From Alphaproteobacteria bacterium (GTDB taxonomy: Bacteria > Pseudomonadota > Alphaproteobacteria > RF32 > CAG-977): a stretch of 8,123 nucleotides of DNA. Below, piece after piece: positions 6,456 to 8,123 of this stretch (positions are counted from its first letter, which is position 1; the number at the start of each line of letters is the position of its first letter). The notes beneath the pieces were generated by a model that saw only the letters and a program-made list of their open reading frames with translations, made no database searches and was not told the DNA's origin. A program made the position numbers and the translations under genes. Location of the stretch: assembly GCA_017476085.1 (NCBI GenBank), contig JAFVEJ010000070.1, positions 1-8,123 of the forward strand, given 5' to 3'.

Positions 6456-7094
6456 TTAATTTATCCGTCCGTCGGAATTCATATCCAGCAATAAAAGCAG
6501 GGTGTCATAGAATTTCTGCAGCTGCGCGCATTCCAATAAAGCTTGCTTTTCCGCCGGCGCAAAGGGCAGCAGCATCGCTAAAGTCATCAGAATTTGATCC
6601 TGCGGCATCTGGCGCAACATATCCGAAGTCAAATCGATTTTGTTCGAATAAGCGTAAAAGTCCACTTTATCAAACAATTCCTTTTTATTAAATTTGAAAT
6701 CGGTCAGATTGAAATCTTCGACGAAGGGCGAAAAATCAATGCTTGCATCCCGATAAATGCCGTTGTGATCTGTTTCTTTGATCACGTTAAAACGAGAAAT
6801 GCCGGTTAAAGTAATCAAAAGAGTATCGCCCGATTCCGTGAAGCTGGAAATCCGTCCCGCGCATCCGGTTTTGTATAAGGAAGGAACTTTCATCGACATA
6901 TCCTGTTCCATCGGCTGAACCATACCGATAATGCGCGAAGAAGCCAAGGCGTTGAACACCAATCGGATATAACGCATTTCATAAATGCGCAGATTGACTT
7001 TTGTTTCGGGAAACAAGAAAATTCCGGAAAAAGGCAGAATGGGAACATTAGCCGGCAGTTCAACCATGGTTACATCAAAAATACTGTCGCTCAT
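6456..7094 (-). CDS. Stand-alone LON substrate-binding-domain protein
   Basis: Protein built from the N-terminal (substrate-binding) domain of Lon protease only, 212 residues, with no AAA+ or Ser-Lys protease part. The signature VPILPFSGIFLFPETKVNL (residues 17-35) followed by RIYEMRY matches the start of LON domains. GCAGRI (77-82) and LTGISRF (96-102) are the next conserved strands. A helical half follows from about 135 to the end. The role is not established. By analogy it binds exposed protein segments, perhaps as an adaptor. It directly follows ybbN with an 11-bp gap, and its ribosome-binding site AAGG (7103-7106 on the complement) overlaps the ybbN stop codon, suggesting translational coupling. 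This pairing with a thioredoxin/TPR chaperone recurs in alphaproteobacteria and supports a shared role in protein quality control. Family call firm; function inferred from context. Confidence 0.9.
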   Translation of the reverse strand: MSDSIFDVTMVELPANVPILPFSGIFLFPETKVNLRIYEMRYIRLVFNALASSRIIGMVQPMEQDMSMKVPSLYKTGCAGRISSFTESGDTLLITLTGISRFNVIKETDHNGIYRDASIDFSPFVEDFNLTDFKFNKKELFDKVDFYAYSNKIDLTSDMLRQMPQDQILMTLAMLLPFAPAEKQALLECAQLQKFYDTLLLLLDMNSDGRIN

Positions 7095-7105
7095 CGGTAC
7101 CGCCT

Positions 7106-8014
7106 TTACGAGAATAATAAAGAAGAAAGTTTCCGTCGTCCGGCAACCGTAATCGGATTCATCTGACCCAGCGCGGCAAAGATTTTAAAAAGTTGCTGTC
7201 TGGCAGCATCGTTGTTCCATTCACGATCCTTTTCAATGACGGCGATCAGCTGATCAATGGCTTGTTCCGGCTGATTGGCGGCAAACAGGGCGCAGGCATA
7301 ATCGAAACGGGCCTGCAAATCGTCGGGATTTTGTTCAACTTTTTTTGCCAAAGAATCGGGAGAGGGAGCGTTTTTGGCTTCTAAGGCAAGCTTTAACGCT
7401 GTTTTTGCGGCATCCAGATCAGGGCTTTTAACGGAGGAGTCTAATCCGTCCGCCAGATCCTGAGCGGCATCCAGTTGTCCCAATTGAACAAAACACCGAA
7501 TCATACCGGCAAAAGCGGCCGGATTAGTTTCATCTTTTTCCAAAACGGCGGCGTAAGTCTCCAATGCTTCCTGAGGCTGTTTGTTGTTCAGCTTTTCCGT
7601 CGCGTCCTTGAGCATTTCATCCAAAGACAGCGCCGCTTTTCCGATCAGCGCCTGCATAACGGCTTTTAATTGAGACTCGGGGATTGCGCCGGCAAAGCCG
7701 TCCGCTAAACCGCCTTTGGCAAAAATCATTGTTGTCGGAACACTTTGTATCCCCAGCTGCATTGCTAAAGGCTGCGCTTCGCCGATGTCAAATTTAACCA
7801 ACGCCGCTTTGCCGTTGGCCAATCGAACGTATTTTTCCAACAAGGCGGCAAATTGATCGCATGCCGGATTGTTCGGCATCGCAAAATAAGCCAGAACCAC
7901 TCTGTTTTTAGAATCGTCAACAACATCCGTTTTAAAAGACTGCATCGTTCCGTTTTTAACAGGTATGTCCTGAGCGGCGGAAAGAGAGTTGACATCTTCA
8001 AAAATTAAAGACAT
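7106..8014 (-). CDS. ybbN: Thioredoxin-fold/TPR co-chaperone YbbN (CnoX-like)
   Basis: Thioredoxin domain fused to TPR repeats, 302 residues from the ATG at 8014. The family (CnoX in E. coli) holds unfolded proteins during oxidative or chlorine stress and works with GroEL and DnaK. Residues ~20-125 are thioredoxin-like: strand RVVLAYFA (38-45), KFDIGEAQPLAMQLGIQSVPTT (74-95) with cis-Pro93, and a closing helix. The active-site CxxC is missing. The corresponding place reads NPAC (49-52), keeping only the second Cys, with about one extra residue before it. Residues ~130-190 and 222-302 are TPR helices ending in the typical NNDAARQQLFKIF...GRRKLSSLLF block. An in-frame TTG at 8041 would add nine residues and has no ribosome-binding site. 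The 8014 ATG is preceded by a G6 tract (8019-8024 on the complement) four bases upstream. First gene of the minus-strand block ybbN-LON-ftsK-lolA. Confidence 0.92.
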   Translation of the reverse strand: MSLIFEDVNSLSAAQDIPVKNGTMQSFKTDVVDDSKNRVVLAYFAMPNNPACDQFAALLEKYVRLANGKAALVKFDIGEAQPLAMQLGIQSVPTTMIFAKGGLADGFAGAIPESQLKAVMQALIGKAALSLDEMLKDATEKLNNKQPQEALETYAAVLEKDETNPAAFAGMIRCFVQLGQLDAAQDLADGLDSSVKSPDLDAAKTALKLALEAKNAPSPDSLAKKVEQNPDDLQARFDYACALFAANQPEQAIDQLIAVIEKDREWNNDAARQQLFKIFAALGQMNPITVAGRRKLSSLLFS

Positions 8015-8049
8015 AAAGCCCCCCGTAAAGCAAAAAAACAAACGCCCTT

Positions 8050-8078
8050 ATCATATATGAAAAAAGTTTCGATTGAAA
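8050..8078 (-). promoter_or_regulatory. Candidate promoter of the ybbN operon
   Basis: On the minus strand a TATGAT (8050-8055) makes a five-of-six -10 match about 36 bases before the ybbN start. Seventeen bases upstream lies TTTCAA (8073-8078), a poor -35 with three of six matches. A small inverted repeat GTTTC-GATT-GAAAC (8066-8079) overlaps the -35 and could be an operator or chance. Confidence 0.35.
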
Positions 8079-8123
8079 CGGTAAATAAGAATATTTGACC
8101 CTATAATAATGGGCAGGATAAAA

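Noticed and set aside
8066..8079. GTTTC-GATT-GAAAC, similar to the end of some CRISPR repeats
   Set aside because: It occurs once, with no spaced copies. It is a short inverted repeat in a promoter region.
8095..8123. + strand TTGACC followed 16-17 bases later by GATAAA/ATAAAA as an outward promoter
   Set aside because: The -10 match is poor and the window ends before any gene could be seen.

Overview
The window looks like part of a chromosome from a low-to-mid-GC alphaproteobacterium (GC appears to be in the mid-40s percent by eye). The case rests on a thioredoxin-fold/TPR co-chaperone gene (ybbN) next to a stand-alone LON-domain gene, ftsK followed directly by lolA, and an elongator tRNA-Met(CAT) whose G1:U72 end and GCGGA anticodon stem match alphaproteobacterial versions as I remember them. 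No genus can be assigned from the sequence alone.

Layout. Bases 1-1716 are accessory in character. A + strand HNH-type nuclease domain (1-501, 5' end possibly cut by the window edge) converges through a bidirectional terminator (505-530) on a small P-loop ATPase/kinase (541-1032, -). Behind that lies a PD-(D/E)xK nuclease-like protein (1111-1695, -). A tRNA-Met gene (1763-1839, -) separates this block from the housekeeping part, with its 3' end facing the accessory genes. Next come cysE (serine acetyltransferase, 1856-2587, -) and a divergent alpha/beta hydrolase (2653-3345, +), which ends in a second bidirectional terminator (3346-3375).

The right half (3390-8014) is a run of four minus-strand genes: ybbN/cnoX, a LON substrate-binding-domain protein, the DNA translocase ftsK, and lolA. 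ybbN and the LON gene are tightly coupled (11 bp gap, ribosome-binding site overlapping the stop codon). ftsK and lolA are 39 bp apart. No convincing terminator appears between the LON gene and ftsK, so the block may be transcribed from a promoter upstream of ybbN and end at the 3346-3375 hairpin. Its functions are protein quality control (YbbN, LON domain), chromosome segregation at the septum (FtsK) and lipoprotein transport to the outer membrane (LolA). LolA and the FtsK type indicate a Gram-negative cell with an outer membrane.

I see no CRISPR array, insertion sequence, integrase or clear att repeat. The part most worth a second look is the tRNA-adjacent trio of an HNH nuclease, a P-loop kinase and a PD-(D/E)xK protein. 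A joint system is only a hypothesis. The other notable point is the loss of the thioredoxin CxxC motif in YbbN.
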